DNA of 64,000 nucleotides from Halanaeroarchaeum sp. HSR-CO (GTDB taxonomy: Archaea; Halobacteriota; Halobacteria; Halobacteriales; Halobacteriaceae). Below the pieces are notes generated by a model that was not told the DNA's origin, ran no database searches, and was given only the letters and a program-made list of their open reading frames with translations. This document shows positions 54,567 to 61,749 of the stretch, one piece after another. Each line of letters opens with the position of its first letter. Within the stretch, counting starts at the first letter, position 1. A program made the translations under genes and the position numbers. The stretch is from positions 1,922,001 through 1,986,000 of the forward strand of contig NZ_CP087724.1 of the NCBI RefSeq assembly GCF_024972755.1, read 5' to 3'.

Positions 54567-54614
54567 GTACCGTCGTTCGACCGGCGGATAGATAAATCCG
54601 CCCGGAACCCGCGC

Positions 54615-54623
54615 AGTTAAAGG
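54615..54623 (+). promoter_or_regulatory. TATA-like box upstream of the DUF2064 leader ORF
   Basis: AGTTAAAGG is ~28 nt before the ATG of the 13-codon ORF at 54647, implying transcription starts at or just before that ATG. Confidence 0.5.
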
Positions 54624-54646
54624 CGATACGGGCCCGACGGCCCACC

Positions 54647-54688
54647 ATGTTCGCTCCCCGTCCGCAGCCCGGAGGTGCATCGCGGTGA
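54647..54688 (+). CDS. 13-codon leaderless leader ORF coupled to DUF2064
   Basis: Encodes MFAPRPQPGGASR and ends in TGA overlapping the GTG start of the next gene (GTGA). It starts where the TATA box would place the transcript 5' end. Inside it lies a strong Shine-Dalgarno GGAGGTG (54671-54677), 7 nt before the GTG. This looks like a leader peptide or coupling device rather than a functional protein. Confidence 0.45.
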   Translation: MFAPRPQPGGASR

Positions 54689-55443
54689 CCGTCGTCGTCG
54701 CGCTCGTCGACCCGCCGAGAGAGGGGGTCGTCCTGCCGACCGTCGTCGAAAAAACGGCGTTGTCTGCCGCCGACGGCGTCGCACTCTACGAGGCCATGCT
54801 CGCCGACTTCTTCGCCGTGACCGCGGAGGCGAACGTCGACGTCCTCGTGAACTATCCATCCCAGGACATGCTCCCGGACGGCCAGGACGGCAACCCCGAA
54901 GCCGAGATCCGTTCGGTCGCAACACGGGCACTCGACGCGGAGGACCTCACCGACGTCCGGTACGAAGTGCAGGTCGGATCGACCCCGTCGGCCAGAATCG
55001 GAAACGCGCTCACCCACCTTCTCCGCGACGAAGGCGAGACCTCTGCGGTCTTCGTCGACCACCGCGTCCCCTTCCTCGAGCGGTCGGTCATCGACCAGGC
55101 GGCGATCAAACTCCGTCGTAGCGAGACGGTCGTCGGCCCGGCAGCGGCCGGCGACGTCTTCCTCGCAGGTTTCAAGGAACCGATCGACTTCGCGGATATC
55201 TTCGACGGCGTCCCCATCGAGAACGTGGTCTCGAGGACCGTCGAGGATGGCTACGCCGCCGACTTCGTCCGGCGACGCGAGGTCGTCGCCACGCCACGGG
55301 ACCTCAAAACGGTCGTCTCGCTCCTTCGCGCACGTCAGATGGCGGACAAACGGGTCGCGACCCACACGACCGCCGCGGTCGACAAACTAGGATTGCGGGT
55401 CGAAGATGGAGACCTGGTCGTCTCGGAAAGAGACAGTCGGTAG
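54685..55443 (+). CDS. DUF2064 (TIGR04282-like) glycosyltransferase-fold protein
   Basis: A 252-residue protein of the DUF2064 family, a nucleotidyl/glycosyltransferase-like fold. It shows VVVALVDPPREGVVLP at the N-terminus, VFVDHRVPFLERSVIDQA in the position of the metal-binding region, and TVVGPAAAGDVFLAGF. Start is GTG at 54685, supported by the Shine-Dalgarno GGAGGTG 7 nt upstream; no in-frame ATG fits. Function unknown. Confidence 0.82.
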   Translation: MTVVVALVDPPREGVVLPTVVEKTALSAADGVALYEAMLADFFAVTAEANVDVLVNYPSQDMLPDGQDGNPEAEIRSVATRALDAEDLTDVRYEVQVGSTPSARIGNALTHLLRDEGETSAVFVDHRVPFLERSVIDQAAIKLRRSETVVGPAAAGDVFLAGFKEPIDFADIFDGVPIENVVSRTVEDGYAADFVRRREVVATPRDLKTVVSLLRARQMADKRVATHTTAAVDKLGLRVEDGDLVVSERDSR

Positions 55444-55529
55444 GTCGGCGGCGAATCCCCGTTTCGAAATCGCCATCTACGAGAAGAATTCCCCCCCCCA
55501 TCACGAAACGGCGTCATCGGCGAGTGGGA

Positions 55530-55742
55530 CTATTCCAGATACCCCAAATCTCGGAGGTTGTCGAGTAACGCCTCGTCCTCGACGGATTCCTCGACGAGTT
55601 CGTCGAGGCTCTCCCGCCGGTCTTCGACCACGGAGAGGAGTTGTCGCGCGCTCCGGAGTTTGTAATGAACCTCGGTATCGCCCGTTTCAGCGATCGATGC
55701 TTCCAGTAGATCGTCGATCGTGTCGAGAGTCGATTTCGCCAT
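55530..55742 (-). CDS. Small helical protein, 70 aa
   Basis: A 70-residue acidic helical protein beginning MAKSTLDTIDDLLEASIAE and rich in coiled-coil-like heptads (ARQLLSVVEDRRESLDELVEES). No family recognised. The TATA box TATTTATC (minus strand, in the window 55764-55776) is ~28 nt before the ATG, so the mRNA is leaderless. Confidence 0.65.
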   Translation of the reverse strand: MAKSTLDTIDDLLEASIAETGDTEVHYKLRSARQLLSVVEDRRESLDELVEESVEDEALLDNLRDLGYLE

Positions 55743-55763
55743 ACGTCTAGTACCGACCAACAT

Positions 55764-55776
55764 TTGATAAATAATC
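55764..55776 (-). promoter_or_regulatory. TATA box of the 70-aa protein gene
   Basis: GATTATTTATCAA on the minus strand, a very good archaeal TATA box, ~28 nt from the ATG at 55742. Confidence 0.6.
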
Positions 55777-55941
55777 GTTTCGAGCCAATATTCCATCGAG
55801 TGTCCCACAAATCGGCGAACGTATGGGCGATAAGTTCCGCTTCAGGTCGATTGTACGAATTATCCGATATTTGTCTGGCACCAGAATCGAAACGCGAGCA
55901 ATCGATAGGCCTTAGAATGGCCGGACGATAGGTGAAATCGT

Positions 55942-56025
55942 GGTGAGGTAGCGAAGCGGCCCACCGCGCCTGCCTTGAGAGCAGGTGGCTTTCGAGCCTC
56001 AGGGGTTCAAATCCCCTCCTCACCG
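55942..56025 (+). tRNA. tRNA-Ser (anticodon UGA)
   Basis: Acceptor stem GGTGAGG/CCTCACC (55942-55948 with 56018-56024), discriminator G at 56025. Anticodon stem CCTGC/GCAGG encloses the loop CTTGAGA with anticodon TGA at 55976-55978. The T arm is AGGGG-TTCAAAT-CCCCT, and a long variable arm (TGGCTTTCGAGCCTC region) marks a class II tRNA. CCA is not encoded. It reads UCA codons. Confidence 0.93.
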
Positions 56026-56136
56026 TTTTCCGAGCGGCCTGCGAGGAAAACGTGAGAGGGATTTGAACCCTATCAGACGCAGCGGTCGAACGGAGTGAGA
56101 CCGACCGTCTGATTTCGGTTCATACTCCCCTCCACA
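56026..56136. repeat. Inverted copy of tRNA 3' end plus hairpin
   Basis: The sequence GGAAAACGTGAGAGGG.. (56045-56071) is the reverse complement, with a few single-base gaps, of the tRNA-Ser T arm, acceptor 3' half and trailing GTTTTCC (56003-56031). The two arms make a ~27-bp imperfect hairpin. A second hairpin follows: TCAGACG (56073-56079) with CGTCTGA (56106-56112). It may be an attachment-site remnant or a tRNA terminator. No integrase is nearby. Confidence 0.65.
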
Positions 56137-56216
56137 CCGTGTACTGCACGAACAGTGGTCGGCCGACGATTGTGGGTTCCACACGAAGACCGACCGCAAA
56201 AAAGCAGGGTCGCCGA

Positions 56217-56429
56217 TCAGGCTTCGGGGGCCGGCAAGAACAACTTCGAGACCCCGAGGAGCATGAAGACGATAAATCCGAGCAGGACCAAATAGCCTCT
56301 GATGATCGGATAGAACAACGGACACTCTCCCGTCACGGTAAGGACGAATCCCAGTACGGGGAGTCCGAGAACGATCAGACCGCCGCCGAGGAGCATCGCA
56401 AGTTTGTCGATCGTGGTTAGTGTTGACAT
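56217..56429 (-). CDS. Two-span small membrane protein
   Basis: A 70-residue protein with two hydrophobic helices (IDKLAMLLGGGLIVLGLPVLGF and YLVLLGFIVFMLLGVSKLFL) joined by TVTGECPLFYPIIRGY. It lies 18 nt after a DoxX family gene on the same strand and is probably its operon partner. No named family. Confidence 0.68.
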   Translation of the reverse strand: MSTLTTIDKLAMLLGGGLIVLGLPVLGFVLTVTGECPLFYPIIRGYLVLLGFIVFMLLGVSKLFLPAPEA

Positions 56430-56447
56430 AGTGTATTCACCTCGTAG

Positions 56448-56972
56448 TTACCCCATGAGCAAGCGTGCCCAGCGGTTCTGTGCCCAGTTCATCGACTCGA
56501 GGTACTGATCGATGCCGAAGACGCGGCCTGCGCCGAAGACGGCCAGCGTCATGAACAGTAACATCGCTGCTATCTCGATGGAGAAGGCACCGGCGGCCCA
56601 GTCCGCGTTCGTAAAGTAGAAAAATCCCATCAGGAGGGCGCCGAAGAACGATGCCAGGCGGACGAACCCGCCGAAGATGAGACCGACGCCGATGAGGAGC
56701 TCCCCGACGGGAACCATGAAGTTCGTGACGGCAAGGAGGGGGCCGGTGTTGCCGACGAAGACGAGGAGCGGTTCGAGAACGGTTCCGGCGCTCCCCTGGA
56801 GGAGGTATCCAGAGGCGTCGAAGGGCCAGTCGAGTATTTTCGTCAGTCCCGAGCGGAAGATATACCACCCGGTGAGGATCCTCACGAACGCGAGCCAGTA
56901 GGCAGCCCATGGCGCGCTGAATCGGAGCGAGACATCGCTACCGAAGACGGTTGTGTTGATTTCTTGGGTCAT
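56448..56972 (-). CDS. DoxX family membrane protein
   Basis: A 174-residue protein with four hydrophobic segments and the DoxX features: AFVRILTGWYIFRSGLTKIL near the N-terminus, FMVPVGELLIGVGLIFGG, and a FNADW-type stretch FFYFTNADWAAGAF. DoxX/DoxD proteins act in thiosulfate:quinone oxidoreductases or other redox roles; the role here is unknown. TATA-like ATATTTATG (minus, ~57014) lies ~40 nt upstream. Confidence 0.85.
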   Translation of the reverse strand: MTQEINTTVFGSDVSLRFSAPWAAYWLAFVRILTGWYIFRSGLTKILDWPFDASGYLLQGSAGTVLEPLLVFVGNTGPLLAVTNFMVPVGELLIGVGLIFGGFVRLASFFGALLMGFFYFTNADWAAGAFSIEIAAMLLFMTLAVFGAGRVFGIDQYLESMNWAQNRWARLLMG

Positions 56973-57186
56973 GGAACGTCACCACTACACCGAATGAGTA
57001 GACGGACGGGGCATAAATATCCTTGAGCCTGTTTTCGTCGGATAGGGATTCGTCTTTCAGAAAGGTCCGTACTGAAATTATGTCAGGCGAATATCGTTAC
57101 GCATCGCCGAGATCGTGACGTCGGGCTGCTCTGGGAATGCGGCGAGGAGAGTAACGGTTTTGGGGATTCCCGACCACCGTTCGTGC

Positions 57187-57507
57187 ATGGCAGACACGAC
57201 CGCTCAGGATTGGCCACACGATCCGGACGGCGAGAAGGGGAGCGAGGGCATGCGTAACTTCGACATGGCGGTGCTGTCCAAGATGGTCGAAGAGGACGAG
57301 TTCCCACTCCAGAAGGCGGAGTTCGTCGAGGAGTTCGGCGACTGGCCGGTCCGCATCAACCACAAGACGGTCGTCAGCGTCGCAGACATCTTCGAGGACG
57401 TCGAAGAGGAGTCCTTCGAGAACAAAGTGGAGTTCCACCGGTCAGTCGGGCGTGCCATCAGGAAGACCGGGCTCTGGGAGTACATGCCGGACGCCGAACC
57501 AGCCTGA
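57187..57507 (+). CDS. Haloarchaeal hypothetical (DUF5789-like)
   Basis: A 106-residue acidic protein: MRNFDMAVLSKMVEEDEFPLQ, then KAEFVEEFGDWPVRINHKTVVSVADIF. My recollection of DUF5789 fits, with low certainty. It may form a small alpha/beta fold. Its end abuts (1 nt) the convergent uridine kinase. Confidence 0.65.
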   Translation: MADTTAQDWPHDPDGEKGSEGMRNFDMAVLSKMVEEDEFPLQKAEFVEEFGDWPVRINHKTVVSVADIFEDVEEESFENKVEFHRSVGRAIRKTGLWEYMPDAEPA

Positions 57508-58125
57508 TCAGGACCGCAGCTCGGTCAGCACCTTCTCCTGGAGTACTTCGACAGCGATCCGGTTCGCCCCCTCGGGGATGATGATGTCGGCGTCTTTCTT
57601 CGTCGGTTCCACGAACTGTTCGTGCATTGGCTTCACCGTCGAGAGGTACTGCTGCATGACCCCTTCGAGTTCGCGCCCCCGTTCGACGACGTCACGGCGG
57701 ATCCGACGCAGGATGCGCACGTCGGCGTCCGTCTCGACGTAGAGGTGGAGATCCAGCATCTCGTTCAACGCGTCGTCGTACAGGGCGAGGATACCCTCGA
57801 GAACGATGACGTCGGTCGGCTCCACGTGGATCGTCTCCTCCTTTCGGACGTGGTTCTCGAAGTCGTACCGGGGCATCTCGACGGGTTGACCCGAGAGGAG
57901 CGTATCGAACTGCTCGCGGAGGAGTTCCCACTCGAACGCCGACGGGTGGTCGTAGTTGACCTCGACGCGTTCCTCGAAGGGAAGATGGCTCAGGTCCTCG
58001 TAGTAGTTGTCGAGCGGGACGAGTGTGATCGCCTCGCCGACCCGGTCTGTTATCTCTCGAGCGACGGTGGTCTTTCCCGCACCCGTTCCACCGGCGATGC
58101 CGATGGCGAACGAGGGGATTTTCAT
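57508..58125 (-). CDS. udk: Uridine kinase
   Basis: A 205-residue P-loop kinase phosphorylating uridine and cytidine. Walker A is GGTGAGKTTVA (residues ~11-21), LDNYYEDLSHLPFEER holds the catalytic Asp and Tyr, and VIVLEGILALYD follows. Start at 58125 is preferred to one 44 codons upstream because the core begins MKIPSFAIGIAGG. A TATA-like box GAGATATTTTG (minus, 58150-58158) is ~28 nt away. Confidence 0.93.
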   Translation of the reverse strand: MKIPSFAIGIAGGTGAGKTTVAREITDRVGEAITLVPLDNYYEDLSHLPFEERVEVNYDHPSAFEWELLREQFDTLLSGQPVEMPRYDFENHVRKEETIHVEPTDVIVLEGILALYDDALNEMLDLHLYVETDADVRILRRIRRDVVERGRELEGVMQQYLSTVKPMHEQFVEPTKKDADIIIPEGANRIAVEVLQEKVLTELRS

Positions 58126-58149
58126 TACGAGAACTGCGAACAGTACGCC

Positions 58150-58158
58150 AAAATATCT
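58150..58158 (-). promoter_or_regulatory. TATA-like box of the uridine kinase gene
   Basis: GATATTTTG on the minus strand, ~28 nt before ATG 58125. Divergent from the CBS protein gene at 58260. Confidence 0.45.
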
Positions 58159-58259
58159 CCCGTTTTCGGCCGACGAGACCCAATCATACACTATTGTCCC
58201 CCTCCCGGCATAAGCGTGCCGGGGATAGCTTTTAGCATCGATACCGGGTACTACCAACC

Positions 58260-58808
58260 ATGGCCGAGTTGACCCTCAGAGACGTGATGACCCGGGATTT
58301 CGTCGGCGTCTCCGAGTCGGACACCGTCCACGGAGCCGTGACGGTGATGCGCAAAGAAGGCGTTCAGGACGCCGTGGTCCTCCGGGGTCGTGAACCGGTC
58401 GGCACCATCACCGCAGGAGACATCCTCGACCTGCTCGTCGAGGGCAAGGACACGGAGACGACCACGGTCGACGAGGTGATGCAACGAGACGTACCCACAC
58501 TTGGGTCCGACGCAGCGCTCGGCGACGTCGCCACGAAGATGCTCTCCACGAATTCGGACCTGATCCTGGTCGCGAACAACGACGACGTCCTGGGCGTCAT
58601 CACGGCCAGCGAACTGGCACGATACACGTGGGGACGCCCCGACGGTCCAGAAGCGGAGCGCGCCGTAGAAGAGAACGTCACGAACCCAAACACGACAACC
58701 GAGGAGGGATACTCGAATCAGAGCATCTGCGAGGCGTGTGGCTCGCTCTCCCGTGACCTCGTGAACGTCAACGGCCAGTTGCTCTGTCCGGACTGCCGAG
58801 AGATGTAA
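58260..58808 (+). CDS. CBS-domain protein with C-terminal zinc ribbon
   Basis: A 182-residue protein with two CBS motifs (LTLRDVMTRDFVGVSESDT, ~4-55; TTVDEVMQRDVPTLGSDAAL, ~68-125). A linker follows, then a zinc ribbon with CEAC and CPDC (~155-178). CBS pairs bind adenine nucleotides, and the ribbon may bind DNA, RNA or a partner. It is on the same strand as pgk, 74 nt upstream. Confidence 0.85.
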   Translation: MAELTLRDVMTRDFVGVSESDTVHGAVTVMRKEGVQDAVVLRGREPVGTITAGDILDLLVEGKDTETTTVDEVMQRDVPTLGSDAALGDVATKMLSTNSDLILVANNDDVLGVITASELARYTWGRPDGPEAERAVEENVTNPNTTTEEGYSNQSICEACGSLSRDLVNVNGQLLCPDCREM

Positions 58809-58882
58809 ATGGCCGACGATCGAGGGGAGCGGAACCCGCGAAAGAAACGCTTTTGCCACCGCCAAATCAGGACCAATTCGAA

Positions 58883-60082
58883 ATGGGATTTCAGACCCTC
58901 GACGATCTGACGGTCGCAGGCCGCGCGGTCGGTGTCCGGGTCGACATCAACAGTCCGCTCGACGAGAACGCCGAGCTGGCCGACGACGCGCGGCTCCGGG
59001 CCCACGTCGATACGCTGTCTGAACTCCTCGAAAGGGACGGCCGGGTCGCGATCCTGGCCCACCAGGGGCGACCGGGCGGCGACGAGTTCGAGGGGCTCGC
59101 CCCACACGCAGAACGACTCGACGAACTGCTCGACGCACCGGTCGGGTTCACGGATACGACCTTCTCGGGAGCCGCTCGAGACGCCATCGACGACCTGCCG
59201 GACGGTGAGGCTATCGTCCTCGAGAACACTCGATTCTACAGCGAGGAGTATATGGAATTTGGCCCCGCTCGAGCGGCCCAGACGCATCTCGTCACCCGGC
59301 TCTCCCCCCACCTGGATGCGTTCGTCAACGACGCGTTCGCGGCGGCCCACAGGTCCCAGCCATCGATGGTCGGCTTCGCCCACGCGTTGCCGGCGTACGC
59401 GGGCCGTGTCATGCAACGGGAGATCGAAATCCTCGGGAACGTCGACGAGACGCCCACACCGAGGGCCTACGTCGTCGGGGGCGCCAAGATTCCCGATTCG
59501 ATGACGGTGATTCGACACAGTCTCGAACAGGGACTCGCGGACCAGATCCTGACGACCGGTCTCGTGGCCAACGTCTTCATGCTCGCAGCGGGTCACGACC
59601 TCGGCGATGGATCCGCCGACATCATCTACGAACGTGGTCATTGGGAAGAGATCGATAGGGCTGCCGACCTGCTCGAGGCCTATCCAGAGAAAATCCACCT
59701 GCCGACCGATGTGGCCATCGAGCGGGATGGCACCCGGGTCGAGATCGCCGTCGAGGACCTCCCGCCGACCACCGACGAAGCCATCAAGGACATCGGAACA
59801 GGGACGGTCGAATCCTATCGTGAGCGACTAAAGACCGCTGGCACCACGATACTCAACGGGCCCGCCGGTGTCTTCGAAGAGCCGTCGTTCCAGGCCGGGA
59901 CGAGGGAGCTCTTCCAGGTGGTGGCCGATGCGGGATTCAGTATCGTGGGCGGTGGCGATACCAGCGCGGCCGTGCGGCGCTTCGGGATCGACGGCTTCGA
60001 TCACATCTCGACGGGTGGCGGCGCGGCCCTTCGGTTGCTCACCGGCGAGGAACTCCCCGCGATAGCGGTTCTCGAACAGTGA
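58883..60082 (+). CDS. pgk: Phosphoglycerate kinase
   Basis: A 399-residue PGK, converting 1,3-bisphosphoglycerate and ADP to 3-phosphoglycerate and ATP. Key segments: RVDINSPLDE (substrate Asp/Asn), LAHQGRPGG, ENTRFYSEE with the catalytic Arg, FVNDAFAAAHRSQPS, VVGGAKIPDS and the C-terminal GGGDTSAAV loop. It is encoded in the normal glycolytic/gluconeogenic role. The GTG of the next gene overlaps its stop (GTGA). Confidence 0.95.
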   Translation: MGFQTLDDLTVAGRAVGVRVDINSPLDENAELADDARLRAHVDTLSELLERDGRVAILAHQGRPGGDEFEGLAPHAERLDELLDAPVGFTDTTFSGAARDAIDDLPDGEAIVLENTRFYSEEYMEFGPARAAQTHLVTRLSPHLDAFVNDAFAAAHRSQPSMVGFAHALPAYAGRVMQREIEILGNVDETPTPRAYVVGGAKIPDSMTVIRHSLEQGLADQILTTGLVANVFMLAAGHDLGDGSADIIYERGHWEEIDRAADLLEAYPEKIHLPTDVAIERDGTRVEIAVEDLPPTTDEAIKDIGTGTVESYRERLKTAGTTILNGPAGVFEEPSFQAGTRELFQVVADAGFSIVGGGDTSAAVRRFGIDGFDHISTGGGAALRLLTGEELPAIAVLEQ

Positions 60083-60561
60083 CCGAGACACGAGTCGAGG
60101 CGGCGACGATGGACGACGTCGATGCCGTCACGGCTCACTGGGTCGCTCTCGTCGAGGGACAACGCGAGTACGGCGCCCACCTGCGGGGTGCCGAGAACGA
60201 ATCGGCCGCGAGATCGATCATCGAACAGTACGTCCACGCCGCTGGACTCGGCGTCGCGCGGGGCCACGACGGAACGACCGTTGCCGGGTTCGTCATGTTC
60301 CACGTCGAACGAGGGCTGTACGAACAGGACGTGCGACGAGGGATCGTGGAGAACGTCTACGTCGCTCCACGCCACCGCGGCGATGGATTCGGTTCCGCGT
60401 TACTGGAGTACGCCGAAGAGGGACTCGAAGACGAGGGGGTAGACGTACTCTCCCTCTCGGTACTCGTGGGAAATGAACGGGCTCGAGACTGGTACGAAGA
60501 CCGGGGATACAGTCCACACCGCGTCACACTCGAACGCCCGGTCGGTGACGGAGACACCTGA
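60079..60561 (+). CDS. GNAT family N-acetyltransferase
   Basis: A 160-residue GNAT protein beginning with GTG that overlaps the pgk stop. The acetyl-CoA loop is VENVYVAPRHRGDGFGSALLEYAEEGL, where HRGDGFGSALL is the R/Q-x-x-G-x-G/A core. The substrate is unknown. Overlap with pgk shows translational coupling. It is convergent with a CBS protein. Confidence 0.88.
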   Translation: MTETRVEAATMDDVDAVTAHWVALVEGQREYGAHLRGAENESAARSIIEQYVHAAGLGVARGHDGTTVAGFVMFHVERGLYEQDVRRGIVENVYVAPRHRGDGFGSALLEYAEEGLEDEGVDVLSLSVLVGNERARDWYEDRGYSPHRVTLERPVGDGDT

Positions 60562-60987
60562 TCAGTCCTCCGACCACCGAGATCGGTCCGATTCGAGACG
60601 GTGGGCCTCCCCGATGAGTTCGGAGTGATGGAGCACCACGTCGGTCATCGTGACGATCCCCACCACGTCGAATTCCGCGGTTATCGGGAGTTTCTTGATG
60701 CCGTGATCGGTCATCGTTCGGATTGCCTTCCGGACGGTCATGTCGGGAGACCCGGTGACGAGGTCGCCGGTCATCGCCCCCGAGATGGGGATATCCGTCA
60801 ACGGCCGTTCGGTCTTCGCGGCGGCGAGCAACGCGTCGGTCTCGGTACAGATACCGCTCGGTACCCCATCCCGTTCGACGATGACACTCCCGACGCCCGA
60901 CCGAAGCATCGAGACGACGGCGGCCTGGAGTGACGCGTCGGCATCGATGGTGACGACGTCCCTCGTCATGATGTCCTCGATCAGCAT
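60562..60987 (-). CDS. CBS-domain protein
   Basis: A 141-residue protein of two CBS motifs (LIEDIMTRDVVTIDADASLQ, ~1-55; ISGAMTGDLVTGSPDMTVRK, ~68-122) with a short polar tail. Probably an adenine-nucleotide sensor with no effector domain. Its stop follows the GNAT gene directly. The start at 60987 is preferred over upstream ATGs as it begins the first CBS motif. Confidence 0.85.
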   Translation of the reverse strand: MLIEDIMTRDVVTIDADASLQAAVVSMLRSGVGSVIVERDGVPSGICTETDALLAAAKTERPLTDIPISGAMTGDLVTGSPDMTVRKAIRTMTDHGIKKLPITAEFDVVGIVTMTDVVLHHSELIGEAHRLESDRSRWSED

Positions 60988-61104
60988 ACACCGACGTTCG
61001 GCGGACGTCGGTTTCAAGCTAGCCGTCGGGTGGGTAGCGGTGTACATTCGTCTCCGGCACAATCGGGAGCCAGTCCGAAGGATTTCGTCGATCGTCGTGT
61101 AAGG

Positions 61105-61113
61105 ATTTATTAT
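61105..61113 (+). promoter_or_regulatory. TATA box of the 32-aa zinc-ribbon gene
   Basis: ATTTATTAT is ~27 nt before the ATG at 61136 and indicates a leaderless transcript for a micro-protein. Confidence 0.6.
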
Positions 61114-61135
61114 TCGTCGAAGTATTGGTCGGACT

Positions 61136-61234
61136 ATGACCTGCCCACGCTGTGAAGCGGCACTCGCCAACGTCCAGGGATATCGCCACTGCTCGACCTG
61201 CGGTCACGTCAGCGGACCGACCGTCGACGGGTAG
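61136..61234 (+). CDS. 32-aa zinc-ribbon micro-protein
   Basis: The peptide MTCPRCEAALANVQGYRHCS continues TCGHVSGPTVDG. It has two CxxC knuckles (CPRC and CSTC) 13 residues apart, as in zinc ribbons. A strong TATA box places the transcript start at the ATG. Similar tiny zinc proteins are known in haloarchaea. Function unknown. It is too short for routine gene callers. Confidence 0.7.
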   Translation: MTCPRCEAALANVQGYRHCSTCGHVSGPTVDG

Positions 61235-61265
61235 TTCGACAGCACGTCGGGAGAGAAGGGACCGT

Positions 61266-61652
61266 TTATTCCACCTCGGCCTCGAGGATCTCCTCGAGTG
61301 CCGAGGCGATCTCCTCCGATCGGTTGATGGTCAGACTGTCGAGTGTGACGAAGACACCGTGTCCCCCACGGATGACACGGGTCAAGAACCCGTTGTCGAA
61401 CCGGCGGACCGTGAACGTGTAGTTGCCGAGTTCGGAGCCGCGGTAATCCTCTGCTGCGTCGAATCCGAGAGTCTCGTGCTCGACGAACGCCCCGAGATCC
61501 GCGTCCTGGGTCAGGTCGGAGCGGAGATAGATCTGCTCGAAGTCACTTCGATTGAAGTACGTAACACTCCGGACGTCGTCACCAGCCGCAGTGCGGCAGG
61601 CAGACGTGATCTGTGATGCCAAGCCCTCCGGTGCCAGTTCTGCCGATGCCAT
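61266..61652 (-). CDS. Haloarchaeal hypothetical, 128 aa
   Basis: A 128-residue acidic protein beginning MASAELAPEGLASQITSACRT, with SDFEQIYLRSDL and GGHGVFVTLDSLTINRSEEIA, a mixed alpha/beta pattern. No family firmly recognised. A TATA-like ACGTATTTGG (minus, 61677-61686) precedes the ATG by ~30 nt. It is convergent with the 32-aa zinc-ribbon gene. Confidence 0.65.
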   Translation of the reverse strand: MASAELAPEGLASQITSACRTAAGDDVRSVTYFNRSDFEQIYLRSDLTQDADLGAFVEHETLGFDAAEDYRGSELGNYTFTVRRFDNGFLTRVIRGGHGVFVTLDSLTINRSEEIASALEEILEAEVE

Positions 61653-61749
61653 AATGTGTGGTACAATGTGACACCCCAAATACGTACTGGTCGTACCGAT
61701 TGAGAACCGATGACGGAAAGCGTAAAGCCGCCAGCCGAGTACCACGACC

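Noticed and set aside
56026-56216. A second tRNA gene on the minus strand after tRNA-Ser
   Set aside because: Only a T-arm and partial acceptor end can be formed; no anticodon arm or D arm is present.
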